Notes under the pieces: generated by a model | What the model was told of the DNA's origin: nothing | The model's input: the letters and a program-made list of their open reading frames with translations, nothing else | Databases searched by the model: none | DNA from: Hyphomicrobiales bacterium | Lineage (GTDB): Bacteria; Pseudomonadota; Alphaproteobacteria; Rhizobiales; Rhizobiaceae | Direction: 5' to 3' | DNA: 64,000 bases | Assembly (NCBI GenBank): GCA_900473175.1 | Contig: UCKM01000025.1 | Span: 124,001-188,000, forward strand | Translations under genes and position numbers: made by a program | Shown here: piece after piece, positions 39,201-47,825 of the stretch | Layout of the letters: every line of letters begins with the position of its first letter | How positions within the stretch are numbered: position 1 is the stretch's first letter

Positions 39201-39476
39201 CAGCGTCATCTGGCCGTCAGCCGTCGCCTGGCTGCCCATATAGAGCATGCCTTCGACGCCGTTGATCGATTCCTCGATCGGCGTCGAAACTGTCTCGGCA
39301 ATGACCTTCGGATTGGCGCCAGGATATTGCGCGCGCACGACGATCGATGGCGGCACCACATCGGGATATTCCGAGACGGGCATTGCCGTCAGGGCGATCA
39401 GGCCACCAAGGAAGATGACGAAAGAAAGAACGCCCGCAAAAATCGGGCGATCAATGAAGAAATTGGAGATATTCAT
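36255..39476 (-). CDS. RND efflux transporter (MexF/BepG type)
   Basis: Inner-membrane proton/drug antiporter of the HAE1 family, 1073 residues. It starts MNISNFFIDRPIFAGVLSF and has twelve membrane helices with two large periplasmic loops. The proton-relay aspartates sit in helix 4, GLVLAIGIVVDDAIVVVENVER, and the lysine in helix 10, GLSAKNAILIVEFA. The sequence is closest in character to MexF/BepG pumps (chloramphenicol, quinolones, dyes). It follows its adaptor gene by 33 bases. No outer-membrane channel gene is present, so it must borrow a TolC-like protein from elsewhere. Confidence 0.93.
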   Translation of the reverse strand: MNISNFFIDRPIFAGVLSFVIFLGGLIALTAMPVSEYPDVVPPSIVVRAQYPGANPKVIAETVSTPIEESINGVEGMLYMGSQATADGQMTLTVTFALGTDPDKAQQLVQNRVSQAEPRLPEEVRSLGITTVKSSPDLMLVVNLISPNNRYDITYLRNYALINIKDRLARIKGVGDVQLFGSGDYSMRIWLDPQKTAELGLSATDVLSEIRAQNVQAAAGVIGASPSPNDVNLQLSVNAQGRLQTEEEFGQIIVKTAANGAITHLRDIARIELGAAQYSLRSLLDNKPAVAIPVFQAPGSNAIQIADQVRAVMNEMKLTMPEGVDYEIVYDTTQFVRASIEAVVHTLLEAVVLVVLVVILFLQTWRASIIPLIAVPISIIGTFAVMHLFGFSVNALSLFGLVLAIGIVVDDAIVVVENVERNIENGLAPRQATIQAMREVSGPIIAIALVLVAVFVPLAFISGLTGQFYRQFALTIAISTVISAFNSLTLSPALAALLLKGHDAPKDALTRFMDKTLGWLFRGFNAVFSRGANGYSKGVRGVISRKTVMMGIYLLLIGATAFMFKSVPGGFVPPQDKQYLVGFTQLPDGATLDRTEAVVRRIGDIALKIPGVQSTIAFPGLSINGFTNSANAGIVFVSLKPFEERKSPELSAGAIAMQLNKQLFGIQESFSAVFPPPPVQGLGAIGGFKLQIEDRNGLGYQALDDAAKAFLGKAAKAPELTGLFSSYQINVPQLYADVDRAKARQLNVSLPEIFNTLQIYLGSVYVNDFNKFGRTYSVRMQAESNFRAKAEDIGDLKVRSGSGEMIPLSALLKVDSSAGPDRVMRYNGFLAADVNGNAAPGFSSGQARAAVEKIAAETLPSGIGFEWTELTYQEIIAGNSAYLIFPLSILLVFLVLAAQYESLALPLSIIMIVPLGLLAALTGVWLTAGDNNVFTQIGLIVLVGLSAKNAILIVEFARELEFAGATPFKAVVEASRLRLRPILMTSLAFIMGVVPLVTSTGAGAEMRSAMGVAVFAGMIGVTLFGLFMTPVFYVLVRALTGNRALRHATHGSHFEGESGHNSGQILPAATPAE

Positions 39477-39509
39477 TTCAATCCCACCTGCCCGGAACGG
39501 GGCTTTGGA

Positions 39510-40736
39510 TTATTGCTTTGCTTGAGCCTGATCGGCCAGCGCTTGCTGGTTCGCGGCGGCGGTCGCACTCATCGCCACCATCTGAGGCGCGACAAGCGAG
39601 CCGGGGCGGACACGCTGAAGCCCATTGACGACGATCTTCTCGTCAGCCTGCAGTCCGGCCGTTACGATCCGCAACCCGTCGGCTCTGGCCCCAAGCGTGA
39701 TCTCACGATACTCGACGATGTTCTGCGGATTGACGACCATCACAAACTTCTTGTTCTGGTCGGTACCAACGGCCTTTTCGTCGACCAGCAGTTCCTGCCG
39801 CTCGTTGGCTTGGCCCATGCGGACCTTGGCGAACTGGCCCGGCATAAGCCGACCGTCAGCATTGTCGAACACCGCGCGTACCTTGACTGTGCCGCTCGAC
39901 ACATCGACGCTGTTATTGATCAACTGCAGCTTGCCGCCGACGTCGTTCGAACCCTGCACGTCCATTTGAACCGGGATACGGTCGACGAAATCGCGGCTGT
40001 TCAGGCCTTCGGGAAGCTCGGCGAGCGCTTTGGCTACGACATTTTCATCAGCCTCGAAGCTCGCATAGATGGGGCTGATCGAAACGAGCGAGGTCAGAAG
40101 TGGCGAGCTTGGCCCAGCGGCAATCAGATTGCCGGGGGTGATTTCGATCCGGCCGACACGGCCGGTGATGGGCGCGCGAATATCGGTGTAATCGAGGTTG
40201 AGCATTGCAGTCTGGAGAACCGCCTGCGCTGCTTCGAGATCGGCTTGTGCGCCCGTCTGCACATTGATGCGCTGGTCGTAATCGCTTTGCGAAACGGTGC
40301 GGCTATCGATCAGACGCTTGCCGCGCTCAAGCTCGTTCTTGGCGAATGCCAGTTTTGCCTCTGCCGCGCTGACCTGCGCGCGGGCCCGGGCGACTTCGGC
40401 TTCGTAGGGAGCCGGATCGAGCTTGACGAGAAGATCGCCCTGCTTGACGATCGCGCCTTCCTTGAAATGCACAGACTGGATGGCACCTGCGACGCGGGAT
40501 CGCACTTCAACCGAGTCAACCGCTTCGAGACGGCCCGAGAATTCATTCCACTGGTTGACAAGCTTTGCCTGGACGACGGCGACCGATACCGGCATGGCCT
40601 GCGCGGCAGCTGGCTGCTGCTTTTCGCCCTCGGCGCGGCTCTTCGGAAGTTCAAAGACTTGGGCGCCACCCAGGGTTGCAAGCGTTAGAACAATACCGCT
40701 GATGAAGAGACTCTTCTTGAAAGTGCTGATTGACAT
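39510..40736 (-). CDS. RND efflux periplasmic adaptor (MexE type)
   Basis: Membrane fusion protein of 408 residues: an N-terminal membrane anchor (FISGIVLTLATLGGAQVF), a lipoyl-like half (EAVDSVEVRSRVAGAIQSV), a coiled-coil hairpin (ARARAQVSAAEAKLAFAKNE and on), the second lipoyl half (DIRAPITGRVGRIEIT), then beta-barrel and membrane-proximal domains. It links the RND pump to the outer-membrane channel. The start at 40736 has AGGTG upstream; the longer frame to 40859 would run through the operator. Controlled by the divergent TetR gene. Confidence 0.92.
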   Translation of the reverse strand: MSISTFKKSLFISGIVLTLATLGGAQVFELPKSRAEGEKQQPAAAQAMPVSVAVVQAKLVNQWNEFSGRLEAVDSVEVRSRVAGAIQSVHFKEGAIVKQGDLLVKLDPAPYEAEVARARAQVSAAEAKLAFAKNELERGKRLIDSRTVSQSDYDQRINVQTGAQADLEAAQAVLQTAMLNLDYTDIRAPITGRVGRIEITPGNLIAAGPSSPLLTSLVSISPIYASFEADENVVAKALAELPEGLNSRDFVDRIPVQMDVQGSNDVGGKLQLINNSVDVSSGTVKVRAVFDNADGRLMPGQFAKVRMGQANERQELLVDEKAVGTDQNKKFVMVVNPQNIVEYREITLGARADGLRIVTAGLQADEKIVVNGLQRVRPGSLVAPQMVAMSATAAANQQALADQAQAKQ

Positions 40737-40807
40737 CGTGGTCACCTGCTCTGGAAATATGTGCCATTGGGAGGATGGCAGATCGGGAACTCGATCGTTG
40801 ACGTTCC

Positions 40808-40821
40808 ATACCGATCGGTAT
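40808..40821. promoter_or_regulatory. TetR operator site 1
   Basis: Perfect 14-bp palindrome ATACCGATCGGTAT between the divergent adaptor and TetR genes. It shares the ATACCGA..CGGTAT pattern with site 2, whose centre is 60 bp away. AcrR/TtgR-type repressors bind such sites. Confidence 0.75.
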
Positions 40822-40866
40822 AGAACGGCGATATAAGGCTGCGGCACAGCAGCTGTCAACCGATTT

Positions 40867-40882
40867 TATACCGAGCGGTATA
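40867..40882. promoter_or_regulatory. TetR operator site 2
   Basis: Near-perfect 16-bp palindrome TATACCGAGCGGTATA, 23 bp upstream of the tetR start codon. It matches site 1 in both half-sites, so the repressor likely controls both its own gene and the efflux operon. Confidence 0.75.
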
Positions 40883-40904
40883 ATTCTTTTAGGGAGTCTT
40901 GTCC

Positions 40905-41492
40905 ATGGGAAGGCCCAGGGAGTTTGATGCGGACGACGCCTTGCAGACGGCTTTGGAGCTGTTCTGGCGAAAGGGTTATGAAGGCACGTCCATCACTGAC
41001 CTGACGGACGGCATGGGCATAACGAAACCCAGTCTCTACGGCACTTTCGGCAACAAGGAAGTCCTCTTCCGGATGGCGCTGCAGCGTTACGAACAAAACT
41101 ACATGGCTTTCTTCTGGAGTGCCCTTGAGCAGCCGAAAGCACGGACCGTGGCTTTCGACATTTTGCGCGGCTTTGTCAATGCGCAGACGGAGGAGTGCAA
41201 TCCGGGTGGCTGTCTCGTCGTCAACGCGGCACGCGCCTGCAGCGATGCCGCGCTGGAGATACACAAGACCATCGTTGAACGGATTGAGGTAGGTCAAAAG
41301 GCGCTCGCCCGCCGTTTTGAACGGGCCAAGCGCGAAGGGGACCTGCCTGCGGATAGCGATCCGGAAGATCTCGCCCGTTTTATCCTGACCGTTGCACAAG
41401 GCACTGCCGTCCAGGCTTCGAGCGGTGCAAGCCGCGAAGAGGTCTACAGGCTCGTCGATATCGCGATGAAATCGTTCCCCGGCGCAAGTTGA
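40905..41492 (+). CDS. TetR-family repressor of the RND operon
   Basis: Regulator of 195 residues: GRPREFDADDALQTALELFW, the recognition segment GITKPSLYGTFGNKEVLF, and a C-terminal domain with NPGGCLVVNAARACSD, a signature of the AcrR-C subgroup often found beside efflux pumps. Binding of a pump substrate would release the two palindromes upstream. ATG 40905 has AGGGAG eight bases upstream; the TTG at 40899 is not needed. Confidence 0.9.
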   Translation: MGRPREFDADDALQTALELFWRKGYEGTSITDLTDGMGITKPSLYGTFGNKEVLFRMALQRYEQNYMAFFWSALEQPKARTVAFDILRGFVNAQTEECNPGGCLVVNAARACSDAALEIHKTIVERIEVGQKALARRFERAKREGDLPADSDPEDLARFILTVAQGTAVQASSGASREEVYRLVDIAMKSFPGAS

Positions 41493-41539
41493 ACGTGGTG
41501 GGCTATGCGGCTTGAGTCACAGAACCCGCGCTAGACTGG

Positions 41540-42661
41540 TCACGTCAGCCGATTCCGAAAGAGCCATGCCGAAAACGGCAAGGTAATGGCAGCGATTGCG
41601 ACCAACGCCAGCATTTCCGGCAGCAGCTGTTCTACGCCCGCATTCTCCAGATAGACCTGATGCGTGATGCTAATCGCATAACGCAGTGGATTGATCAGCG
41701 TCAGATATTGCAGGATATCGGGCATATTGCCGATTGGCGCCGTCAGGCCCGACAGGAGCATGAATGGCATCAGCAGCACGAATGAATAGATCATTGCCTG
41801 CTGCATGTTCGCGGCCAGCGACGAGACGAACAGGCCGATACCCACCGCTGCCGCCAGAAAAAGCACCATCCCGAGATAGAGGATGAAATAAGAGCCGGTA
41901 AACGGGATTTGGAACCATAGCTGCGCGACAAGCAGGATGGTCGTCGATTGGCTGAGGCCGACCATCATGGAGGGCAGCGCCTTTCCCACCATGATTTCAG
42001 AGGGCCTGAATGGCGTGACCAGCAGTTGATCGAATGTCCCGGCCTCGCGCTCGCGTGCGACCGACATGGCTGTCAGCATCAGGGTCATCATCATGGTGAT
42101 GGTACCGATCAGCGAGGGGATCATGTACCAGCGGGTCTCGAGGCTTGGGTTATACCAGGCGCGCGTCGTCAGCTTCATACCGCCAGCAGCATCCTGGCCG
42201 TTCTCTGAGCGCCAGCGCGTGGTGAAATCGGCTGCGATCGTGCTGAGATAGCTCTGCGCCGTTCCCGCCGTATTGGAATTGCGCCCGTCGGCAATAATCT
42301 GGAGCTTGGCCGGCAGTCCTGCCATCAATCGCTTCTCGAAATCCTTGTCAATGACGACGACCAGCAACGCGCGCGCTTCATTGATGTACTTCGCAATGTC
42401 AGAGGTGCGCTGCAGCGTTGCCACCCGCGTGAAAGTGCCCGAGCCGTCCAGTTTCGAGATGAGCTCGATGGAGGCCGCACTGTGATCGTGATCGAGAACG
42501 GAGTAGGGAACATTGTTGAGATCGTAGCTCGCCGCATAGCCGAATATCAGGCATTGCAGGATCGGTGGCAAGACGAGGACGATGCGGCTTTTCGGGTCCT
42601 TGAACATCGCCAGCAATTCCTTGCGTATCAGTGCGACGATGCGGAAAAGTGATTCTTTCAT
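41540..42661 (-). CDS. ABC-2 type exporter permease (YbhR-like)
   Basis: Membrane subunit of 373 residues: an N-terminal cytoplasmic RKELLAMFKDPKSRIVLVLP segment, one helix, a large periplasmic domain, then five helices including the ABC-2 signature area REREAGTFDQLLVTPFRPSEIMVGKALPSM. Paired with the next permease and a double ATPase, it matches E. coli YbhR/YbhS. It is last in the four-gene operon, 7 bases after its partner. Confidence 0.87.
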   Translation of the reverse strand: MKESLFRIVALIRKELLAMFKDPKSRIVLVLPPILQCLIFGYAASYDLNNVPYSVLDHDHSAASIELISKLDGSGTFTRVATLQRTSDIAKYINEARALLVVVIDKDFEKRLMAGLPAKLQIIADGRNSNTAGTAQSYLSTIAADFTTRWRSENGQDAAGGMKLTTRAWYNPSLETRWYMIPSLIGTITMMMTLMLTAMSVAREREAGTFDQLLVTPFRPSEIMVGKALPSMMVGLSQSTTILLVAQLWFQIPFTGSYFILYLGMVLFLAAAVGIGLFVSSLAANMQQAMIYSFVLLMPFMLLSGLTAPIGNMPDILQYLTLINPLRYAISITHQVYLENAGVEQLLPEMLALVAIAAITLPFSAWLFRNRLT

Positions 42662-42668
42662 GGTCGCC

Positions 42669-43814
42669 TCAATCGAGCTTCTTGCGGGTTGCAAAAACTG
42701 AGGCCGTCATCAGCCCCGTGGCCATAACCGCAAGCACGGCCGCATTCGGCAGGATGATCGGCCATATGTCCCCAGCGAGAAAGAGCGTTTGCAGGACGCT
42801 GACGAAGTAGCGCGCTGGAAAGATATGCGTGATGATCTGGATCGCATACGGCATGCTTCTGATGTCGAACATGAAGCCGGACAGCATCATTGCCGGAAGA
42901 AAAGTGACGACCAGGGTGATCTGGCTGGCAACGAACTGATTCTTCGTTGCGGAGGAAATCAAAAGGCCGATACCCAGCGCCACCAGCAGATAGAGCATCG
43001 ATACGACAACCAGAATCCATAGCGAACCGCGCAGCGGCACGCCGAATAGAACCTGGCTGCCGATGACCGACAGGCCAAGGCCGAGCATGCCGAGCACAAA
43101 ATAGGGTACGGTCTTGCCAAGGAGGATTTCGCCAGGCCGGGCAGGGGTGACGAACAGCGCCTCGAACGTGCCGCGCTCCCATTCGCGCGCCATCACTAGC
43201 GCCGTTAGCAAGGCGCCGATCAGAGTCATTACCAGGACGATAAGGCCTGGGACGAGGAAATAGGTGCTGTCATTGGCTTCGTTGAACCATAGGCGCGTCT
43301 GCAGATCGATCGATGCGCCGGTGCTCACGGCCTTTCCTTCAGCCGCCTGACGCGCCATCGCAGCACCGATGGCGCCCTGCGCGTAGCCAAGTGCAATTCG
43401 TGCCGTATTCGCATCGCTGCCGTTAACGACGAATTGGATTTCTGGGGTCCCGGCCTCCATGTCGCGGGCAAACTGCATTGGTATGCGCACAATGCCGTTG
43501 ACCGTCTTGTTCATCAGCATCCGCTCGGCCTCGGCCATGGTCTTGACCTGATGCGTCTCGAAATAGTCCGACAGTTCAAAGCCCGAAACCGCACTGCGCG
43601 CCGACGCCGAAGATTCTTCCATCACGAGCGCCACGGGAAGATTTTTGAGGTCGAATGACAGGCCATAGCCGAATAGTACAAGGAGAATCATTGGCATGAC
43701 GATGCCGACGGCTATGCTGCTCGGGTCACGCACCACCTGCCAGGATTCCTTGCGCACCAACGCCAGAATTCTGCGCAAGCTTCCTTGGCCGAGCCGGGAG
43801 GAGGAGGCTGTCAT
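42669..43814 (-). CDS. ABC-2 type exporter permease (YbhS-like)
   Basis: Second membrane subunit, 381 residues, same layout as its neighbour: ALVRKESWQVVRDPSSIAVG, a large periplasmic domain, and VMAREWERGTFEALFVTPARPGEILLGKTVPYF before the last helices. Its ATG overlaps the stop of the ATPase gene (ATGA), so subunits are made in step. Likely forms a heterodimer with the 41540 gene product. Confidence 0.87.
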   Translation of the reverse strand: MTASSSRLGQGSLRRILALVRKESWQVVRDPSSIAVGIVMPMILLVLFGYGLSFDLKNLPVALVMEESSASARSAVSGFELSDYFETHQVKTMAEAERMLMNKTVNGIVRIPMQFARDMEAGTPEIQFVVNGSDANTARIALGYAQGAIGAAMARQAAEGKAVSTGASIDLQTRLWFNEANDSTYFLVPGLIVLVMTLIGALLTALVMAREWERGTFEALFVTPARPGEILLGKTVPYFVLGMLGLGLSVIGSQVLFGVPLRGSLWILVVVSMLYLLVALGIGLLISSATKNQFVASQITLVVTFLPAMMLSGFMFDIRSMPYAIQIITHIFPARYFVSVLQTLFLAGDIWPIILPNAAVLAVMATGLMTASVFATRKKLD

Positions 43815-45571
43815 GCTGCCTTCCTTCGTTCAAGGCGCGATTCTTCGACAATGGCGATGAACGCATCTTCCATGTTGGGCTCTTCGCCATTCTTGGACTT
43901 GGCATGGCTGCGAATCTCGGCGGGTGTGCCTTCCGCGAGATTGCGCCCGGCATCAAGGATGATGATCCGGTCGCAATATTCCGCTTCTTCCATGAAGTGC
44001 GTGGTGACGATCACTGTCACGCCCTGTTCGGACAGGGCAGTGATGCGCCCCCAGAACTCGCGCCGGGCCAGCGGATCGGCGCCGCTGGTTGCCTCGTCCA
44101 GAAACAGAATGTCCGGTTCGTGCAAAAGCGCGGCAGCCATGGCGAGGCGCTGCTTGAAGCCGCCCGGCAATTGGCCGCTTGGCAGCGTCGAGAGACTGCC
44201 GAGCTCGAATTGCTCCTTTGACCAATCAATTCGTTCGCGCTTCTTTGCGCCGCGCAATCCATAGGCGCTGGCGAAGAAATCGAGATTTTCGTCGACCGAT
44301 AGGTCGCCATAGAGCGAGAATTTCTGCGCCACATAGCCGAGCTTCTCGCGTGCCTCGGCTCGCGACGTCCGCAAATCCGCACCCGCCACCCGCAAAGTTC
44401 CGCTTGTCGCTGGGAGCAAGCCACACAGCATACGGAAGGTTGTGCTCTTGCCGGCACCGTTGGGTCCGAGCAATCCATAAATCTCCCCGCGTTTCACCTG
44501 GAACGTGACGTGGTCCACCGCGGTGAAGTCGCCGAACGTGCGGACGAGATCGTTGACTTCCACGGAAATCTCGCCACCGCCTGCCGCCTTCGGTCGGTCC
44601 AGCGCGACATTGCTCGACTGGCTCTTCGTCGCAACGGCGCTGAACAGCACCATGAACCCATCCTCGAACCTTGCCGTCACCGGCTGTAGCTTCACGGGCT
44701 GATCGTCGATGCGGATATCGTCGGTGTGATCCGGCTGTTTCACCAGCCGCACCTTTCCGGCTTCCGGCACCGCATCAGCGACACCCTCCTGTCGGAACAG
44801 CCGCGCCTGCAATGACCGGGCTGTCATACCCTTGTCAGGGGCGACGATGAATACATTGTCCTTCGCCTTGGCGGTGATCTGCTCGGGCTTGCCCTGGGCC
44901 AGAACCCTCCCCAGATGCATGACCACGGCATGGCCGCACAGTTCAGCCTCATCGAGATAGGAGGTGCTGACGACGACCGTGAGCCCATCCTCCCGCACGA
45001 GTTTGGTGACGATATCCCAGAGTTCGCGCCGCGACAGCGGATCGACGCCGACGGTCGGCTCGTCCAGCAAAAGCAGTTCCGGCGAGCGGACGAGCGTGCA
45101 GGCGAGACCGAGTTTCTGCTTCATACCGCCCGAGAGTTTGCCGGCGAGACGTTGGGTAAAGCGCCCGAGATCGGTCATTTCCATCAGGCGTGGATAGATT
45201 TCCTGGCGCTGATCGCGGGTGATGCCGTGCAGATCCGCATAAAGGTCGAGGTTTTGCTGGACGCTCAGGTCTTCATAGAGACCGAACTTCTGCGGCATGT
45301 AGCCAATACGGTTTTGGATGATCTGTGGGTCAGCAGCGACATCGAGCCCAAGCACTTCAAGTTTGCCGCTGTCAGGGGCCATCAATCCGGCAATCAGGCG
45401 TAGAAGCGTAGTCTTCCCCGCGCCATCAGGACCGACCAGTGCCGTCAAAGTTCCCTGCGTGGCCTGGAAGGATACATCATCCAGCGCCTTGACGATTTCA
45501 CCAGTCTCACGCCGGAAGCTCTTGTGAATAGTGCGCGCCGCAACGCGGGGGAGAGGCGCGGAGCTGCTCAT
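43811..45571 (-). CDS. ABC exporter ATPase with two nucleotide-binding domains (YbhF-like)
   Basis: Protein of 586 residues holding two complete ATPase domains. Domain 1: Walker A GPDGAGKTTLLRL, signature LSGGMKQKLGLACTLV, Walker B LLLLDEPTVGVDP. Domain 2: Walker A GPNGAGKSTTFRML, Walker B ILFLDEATSGADP. In domain 2 the usual LSGG is replaced by LPGGFKQRLAMAAALL (S to P), the kind of change seen in YbhF relatives. The ATG overlaps the stop of the adaptor gene. Powers export of drugs, dyes or cations with the two ABC-2 permeases. Confidence 0.9.
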   Translation of the reverse strand: MSSSAPLPRVAARTIHKSFRRETGEIVKALDDVSFQATQGTLTALVGPDGAGKTTLLRLIAGLMAPDSGKLEVLGLDVAADPQIIQNRIGYMPQKFGLYEDLSVQQNLDLYADLHGITRDQRQEIYPRLMEMTDLGRFTQRLAGKLSGGMKQKLGLACTLVRSPELLLLDEPTVGVDPLSRRELWDIVTKLVREDGLTVVVSTSYLDEAELCGHAVVMHLGRVLAQGKPEQITAKAKDNVFIVAPDKGMTARSLQARLFRQEGVADAVPEAGKVRLVKQPDHTDDIRIDDQPVKLQPVTARFEDGFMVLFSAVATKSQSSNVALDRPKAAGGGEISVEVNDLVRTFGDFTAVDHVTFQVKRGEIYGLLGPNGAGKSTTFRMLCGLLPATSGTLRVAGADLRTSRAEAREKLGYVAQKFSLYGDLSVDENLDFFASAYGLRGAKKRERIDWSKEQFELGSLSTLPSGQLPGGFKQRLAMAAALLHEPDILFLDEATSGADPLARREFWGRITALSEQGVTVIVTTHFMEEAEYCDRIIILDAGRNLAEGTPAEIRSHAKSKNGEEPNMEDAFIAIVEESRLERRKAA

Positions 45572-46635
45572 GATTTTGCCTTGGCACCCGCGCCGGTGAG
45601 ATCCTTTGGCAGGGACTCAGGCGTACCCTTCGGCAGGGGTTTTGGCGTTTCATTCGGCAGGAGCTTGACCGTGGCCGGCATGCCGAGGCGAAGCAGATCA
45701 TCCTTGTCTTCGACGAAGACCCGGACCTCATAAACAAGGCTGGAGCGCAGGTCCTCCGTTTCGACTGTCTTCGGCGTGAACTCGGCCACCGGCGAGATGA
45801 AGCCGACCCATCCGTCCTGCGGGCGATCCGGGAAACTGTCGGTAGTCACCTTGGCCCGCATGCCGGAGCGGACATGGCCGAGATTGGCTTCGGACACATA
45901 GGCGCGCACCCACTTGATGTGCGTCGTGGCCAATGAGAACACGGGCTTTGTTGGCGCCGCCATTTCGCCGGGCTCCATCAGGCGGGAGCGAACAACTGCA
46001 TCAAACGGAGCGATAAGTTCGGCATCCTGCAGTTGCTGGCGCATCAAGGCGAGCTGTGCCTCACTGCCGCGCAGCTGCGCTTCCGCCTGGAGAAGGTCTT
46101 CGGCCCGGGGCCCGGCGATGGCGAGTTCGAGTGCGCTCTTTGCTACTTCGACCTTTGCGTCGGCAACAGCAGCCGCGGCTCTGGTGGTGTCGAGCTCCTG
46201 CTTGCTGATGGTTGAATTCATCGTCAGGGTTGTGCGCCGCTCCAATTGAAGGTTGGCATTGGCCGCATCCGCTTCGGCAGAACTGAGATTGGCTCGCGCC
46301 TGGGCAATTTCCTCCGGACGGCTGCCGTTGCGTAGCTTCAGCACCATAGCTCGTTGCGAGGCGACGGTTGCATCTGCCTCCCTTACCAAAGGGTCCAGGC
46401 GGTCGGTGTCGAGGCGGGCCAGTACCTGGCCCTTTTTCACCACGTCACCCTCTTCGACCAGGACCTGTGCGATACGTTCCGATCCTTCGAACGCGAGCGA
46501 GGCCTGGCGCAGATCGACATTGCCAAAAAGGGTCAGTGGGTCGCTGGACGATTGCCGGTGGATATACCACCAGGCGCCGCCGCCAACGGCCGCGAGGACA
46601 AGAATGAGGAGGAATAGTCGAAGTAGCTTGCTCAT
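45568..46635 (-). CDS. HlyD-family adaptor (YbhG-like)
   Basis: Membrane fusion protein of 355 residues with one N-terminal membrane anchor (FLLILVLAAVGGGAWWYI), the lipoyl halves (QASLAFEGSERIAQVLVEEG and ELIAPFDAVVRSRLMEPGEM), a helical hairpin between them and a beta-barrel domain. The C-terminus has an odd repeat of LPNETPKPLPKGTPESLPKD. First gene of the exporter operon, divergent from a CecR-like TetR gene. Confidence 0.88.
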   Translation of the reverse strand: MSKLLRLFLLILVLAAVGGGAWWYIHRQSSSDPLTLFGNVDLRQASLAFEGSERIAQVLVEEGDVVKKGQVLARLDTDRLDPLVREADATVASQRAMVLKLRNGSRPEEIAQARANLSSAEADAANANLQLERRTTLTMNSTISKQELDTTRAAAAVADAKVEVAKSALELAIAGPRAEDLLQAEAQLRGSEAQLALMRQQLQDAELIAPFDAVVRSRLMEPGEMAAPTKPVFSLATTHIKWVRAYVSEANLGHVRSGMRAKVTTDSFPDRPQDGWVGFISPVAEFTPKTVETEDLRSSLVYEVRVFVEDKDDLLRLGMPATVKLLPNETPKPLPKGTPESLPKDLTGAGAKAKS

Positions 46636-46671
46636 GCAGTCACCATAAACAACCTGGCGTATTATGTCAAA

Positions 46672-46689
46672 TTAGAATTTAAATTTTAA
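46672..46689. promoter_or_regulatory. AT-rich palindrome in divergent promoter region
   Basis: TTAGAATTT followed by AAATTTTAA makes an 18-bp inverted repeat with one mismatched pair, midway between the adaptor gene and the CecR-like regulator gene. It is a candidate operator for that regulator; the low complexity makes this tentative. Confidence 0.4.
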
Positions 46690-46726
46690 CTTTCAAATCA
46701 TGTCGACCTCGTGTAGTATGATTCTC

Positions 46727-47413
46727 ATGGCACGCAAAACACCGAGAAAACTTCCTGGCCGACGCGAGGATGGCGCAACGACAAAGGCCCAGATTTTGGA
46801 GGCCGCGGGGGCTGTCTTTGCCGAAAAGGGCTTTGACCGCGCGACGGGCAAGGAAATTGCCGAGCGGGCAGGGAGCAATTCCGCTGCGGTCAATTATTAC
46901 TATGGGGGAATCGAAGGGCTCTATGCTGAGGTGTTGGTAGAGGCGCACCGGAGTCTGTTGGCTTATGACAGGCTCGTCGCTCTAGCGAAAGGACCAGGGG
47001 ACCCGAGACACAAACTGAAGACCCTCATCGGGCTCATAGCACGCACGATTACCGGCCCAGCGACATCCTCATGGGCGCTGGGCGTTCTCGGCCGGGAAAT
47101 CTTGTCCCCATCCCCGGCTTTCGCCGTTCTTCTCGACAAGGAAATCCTACCGAAGAAGCTGGTCGTCACCACGATCGTCGGCGAGATTCTGGGTCTGAAG
47201 CATGATGATCCGGCTGTAACCCGCTGTGCCCTCAACATCATCTCGCCGTTCGCAATGCTTATTGTCGGCAACAAGCAGATATTCACACAGGTTCTGCCGG
47301 GGCTCAACCCGGCCGAATCCGGCGCACAGGATGCAATCGTCGAACATTTTCAGCGGTTTGCCATGGCAGGCCTTGATGCGACGGCCAAGGCTCTGCGCTC
47401 AAAAGATCACTGA
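46727..47413 (+). CDS. TetR-family regulator with DUF1956 domain (CecR-like)
   Basis: Regulator of 228 residues. N-terminal TetR domain: TTKAQILEAAGAVFAEKGFD, then GSNSAAVNYYYGGIEGLYAE as the recognition part. The C-terminal part (WALGVLGREILSPSPAF, PFAMLIVGN) is the CecR/YbiH-type domain. In E. coli, CecR controls ybhGFSR, and this regulator is divergent from the equivalent operon here. The ATG at 46727 gives a normal TetR N-terminus; ATGs at 46700 and 46718 are also in frame and none has a strong ribosome site. Confidence 0.87.
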   Translation: MARKTPRKLPGRREDGATTKAQILEAAGAVFAEKGFDRATGKEIAERAGSNSAAVNYYYGGIEGLYAEVLVEAHRSLLAYDRLVALAKGPGDPRHKLKTLIGLIARTITGPATSSWALGVLGREILSPSPAFAVLLDKEILPKKLVVTTIVGEILGLKHDDPAVTRCALNIISPFAMLIVGNKQIFTQVLPGLNPAESGAQDAIVEHFQRFAMAGLDATAKALRSKDH

Positions 47414-47574
47414 TGCATGTCTTTGGATGGCCACCCATTCCTGTCCTCGGCGATTTCGGGATCATCTTTCACGCCCTTGTCCATTTGTTGTGACTTGGCG
47501 ATCGCCTCCCGCAGCATCTGCCATTCTCTTTCATGGCGCTGATAGACTTCTTGCGGAACGGTCGGTGTGGGCAT
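47407..47574 (-). CDS. Hypothetical 55-residue protein
   Basis: Short soluble protein starting MPTPTVPQEVYQRHEREWQM, with a highly charged end. GGAGGA sits properly upstream of the ATG at 47574, the main reason to call it. The longer frame to 47688 is not supported. It overlaps the convergent CecR-like gene by 7 bases. Confidence 0.5.
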   Translation of the reverse strand: MPTPTVPQEVYQRHEREWQMLREAIAKSQQMDKGVKDDPEIAEDRNGWPSKDMHQ

Positions 47575-47825
47575 TCTCAATCCTCCAAATATGATTCCGT
47601 TGACCCCGTGCCACGGGTGTTGCGGACTCGATAATGATGAAATAGGGCGCCAGTTCCGGTTGTTCCATTCAAGATTTGCAACCGCCATTTACAGACTTCA
47701 AATGGCTCGATCTGCCTCTGCGGTCTCACGTGTAGCGATTGCGTGATCGGGGAACTTATTCGTTCATGGCAAGTTCATCTACAGAGGTGCATCTAGAGTT
47801 GCACCGAGTTTTATAGGAGGCATTT

